This document shows, one piece after another, positions 63,499 through 64,000 of a DNA stretch of 64,000 nucleotides. Source of the stretch: DATLZU01 sp051293835 (lineage in GTDB: Bacteria; Nitrospirota; Nitrospiria; Nitrospirales; Nitrospiraceae); the NCBI GenBank assembly GCA_051293835.1, contig JBPKMA010000005.1, positions 62,001 through 126,000 of the forward strand, in the 5' to 3' direction. Below the pieces are notes generated by a model. The model did not search any database. It worked only from the letters and a program-made list of their open reading frames with translations, and had not been told where the DNA came from. How positions within the stretch are numbered: position 1 is the first letter of the stretch; each line of letters begins with the position of its first letter. Both the position numbers and the translations under genes were made by a program.

Positions 63499-64000
63499 AT
63501 GCGGCGACATGTGGAACGCGCATCATTGACTGACATCCTGATTAGCCAGGGCACCGTGACCCGTGTGGCCCTCGACCAAGCGGTGAGCCGGTTCGGCGAG
63601 ACCCCGTCGACCCTTGGCGCTGCGCTGGTTAAGGAGGGCTTAATTACGGAAGAACAATTGGCCCGCGCGCTGGCCGCGCAATACGGTCTGCCGTACGATC
63701 CCCTCGTCGAATTTCGTGTCGATCCCCGGTTCTTTCAACGTATCTCGGTCAAGTTGATGCGGCGGCATCCGTTCGTGCCGATCACCGAGCGGGACGGTGT
63801 GCTCACAATTGCCGTTCCCGACCCCCATAATCTGCTGGCTCTGGATGAGCTCGAGCTGATGCTCAACCAGCCGCTAGGCCTGATTGTCAGCCCGCGCGGC
63901 GCGATCCTGAATGCGCTGGAGCAGAGCGAGGGGTCCAGCCACGCCCTCCGCGAACTGGAAGCGGCGTATCGTTCGGTCCTGGTGAAGGAGGACGATCGAG
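63499..64000 (+). CDS. gspE: Type II secretion ATPase GspE, N-terminal part (cut by window end)
   Basis: Open frame from ATG 63499 to the window edge, 167 codons. The N-terminus shows the MshEN-type domain of GspE/PilB ATPases: SLTDILISQGTV, GAALVKEGLITEEQLARALAAQYGLPYDPL, VPITERDGVLTIAVPDPHN. The Walker motifs lie beyond the edge. Start has a weak site (TTAGAAGAGAG). Its place directly after gspF is reversed from the usual gspE-gspF order. The family powers pseudopilus assembly; this domain type can bind c-di-GMP in MshE relatives, but key motifs are not all visible here. Confidence 0.85.
   Translation, partial: MRRHVERASLTDILISQGTVTRVALDQAVSRFGETPSTLGAALVKEGLITEEQLARALAAQYGLPYDPLVEFRVDPRFFQRISVKLMRRHPFVPITERDGVLTIAVPDPHNLLALDELELMLNQPLGLIVSPRGAILNALEQSEGSSHALRELEAAYRSVLVKEDDR

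Overview
The window reads as one long surface-polysaccharide locus (about 0.1-58 kb), nearly all on the + strand, followed by the start of a type II secretion/pilus-like operon (58-64 kb). The organism is Gram-negative: it has an ABC-2 O-antigen exporter (Wzm/Wzt), an O-antigen-ligase-like protein, an outer-membrane secretin and lipoproteins. The FemAB-like protein and asparagine-synthase-like amidotransferase (types that accompany XrtA/PEP-CTERM exopolysaccharide loci), the carbamoyltransferases and a secretin with a cohesin-like tail would fit Nitrospirota such as Nitrospira. That assignment is inference; no marker gene is present.

Layout. (1) 0.1-3.3 kb: a NusG/RfaH-like factor, a structured leader, Wzm and Wzt. 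(2) 3.3-8.3 kb: a translationally coupled sugar-nucleotide block (RfbF-like cytidylyltransferase, SDR, C-methyltransferase, RfbC-like epimerase, DUF4910 protein). (3) 8.4-19 kb: modification genes (2OG-oxygenase-like protein, nucleotidyltransferase, class III aminotransferase, a putative Tat-exported small subunit with a GMC oxidoreductase, carbamoyltransferase 1, an SxtJ-like membrane protein, two SGNH proteins). (4) 19-29 kb: glycosyltransferases, a decayed glycosyltransferase, UDP-xylose synthase, WecB, FemAB, AsnB. (5) 30-31.8 kb: two broken genes side by side (toroid cyclase-like and formyltransferase-like). (6) 31.8-39.5 kb: acetyltransferase, methyltransferase, three glycosyltransferases and a large RIFT-barrel/lyase-like protein. 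(7) 39.6-52.1 kb: an accessory block bounded by two directly oriented, differently deleted IS256-family relics and interrupted by an IS3-family relic. It holds carbamoyltransferases 2 and 3, SxtJ, a 50-codon DUF5989 gene, a polysaccharide deacetylase, a GT4, an O-antigen ligase and a third SGNH protein. (8) 52.2-56 kb, minus strand: two secreted proteins; the four-repeat BACON-like/Fn3 protein lies behind a recognisable cyclic-di-GMP-I riboswitch with a terminator. (9) 56.7-58 kb: nucleotide-sugar dehydrogenase. (10) 58-64 kb: secretin, two pseudopilins, LysM lipoprotein, GspF and a GspE cut by the window end.

Working model: sugars are activated as CDP- and UDP-derivatives, assembled by eight intact glycosyltransferases, and decorated by C-methyl, carbamoyl, amino, acyl and possibly oxidised groups. 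The glycan is then exported by Wzm/Wzt or joined by the ligase-like protein. The most notable points are the repeated carbamoyltransferase-SxtJ-DUF5989-SGNH module, the c-di-GMP riboswitch, a possible Tat-hitchhiking GMC oxidase inside a glycan locus, and clear traces of IS-driven assembly and gene decay.
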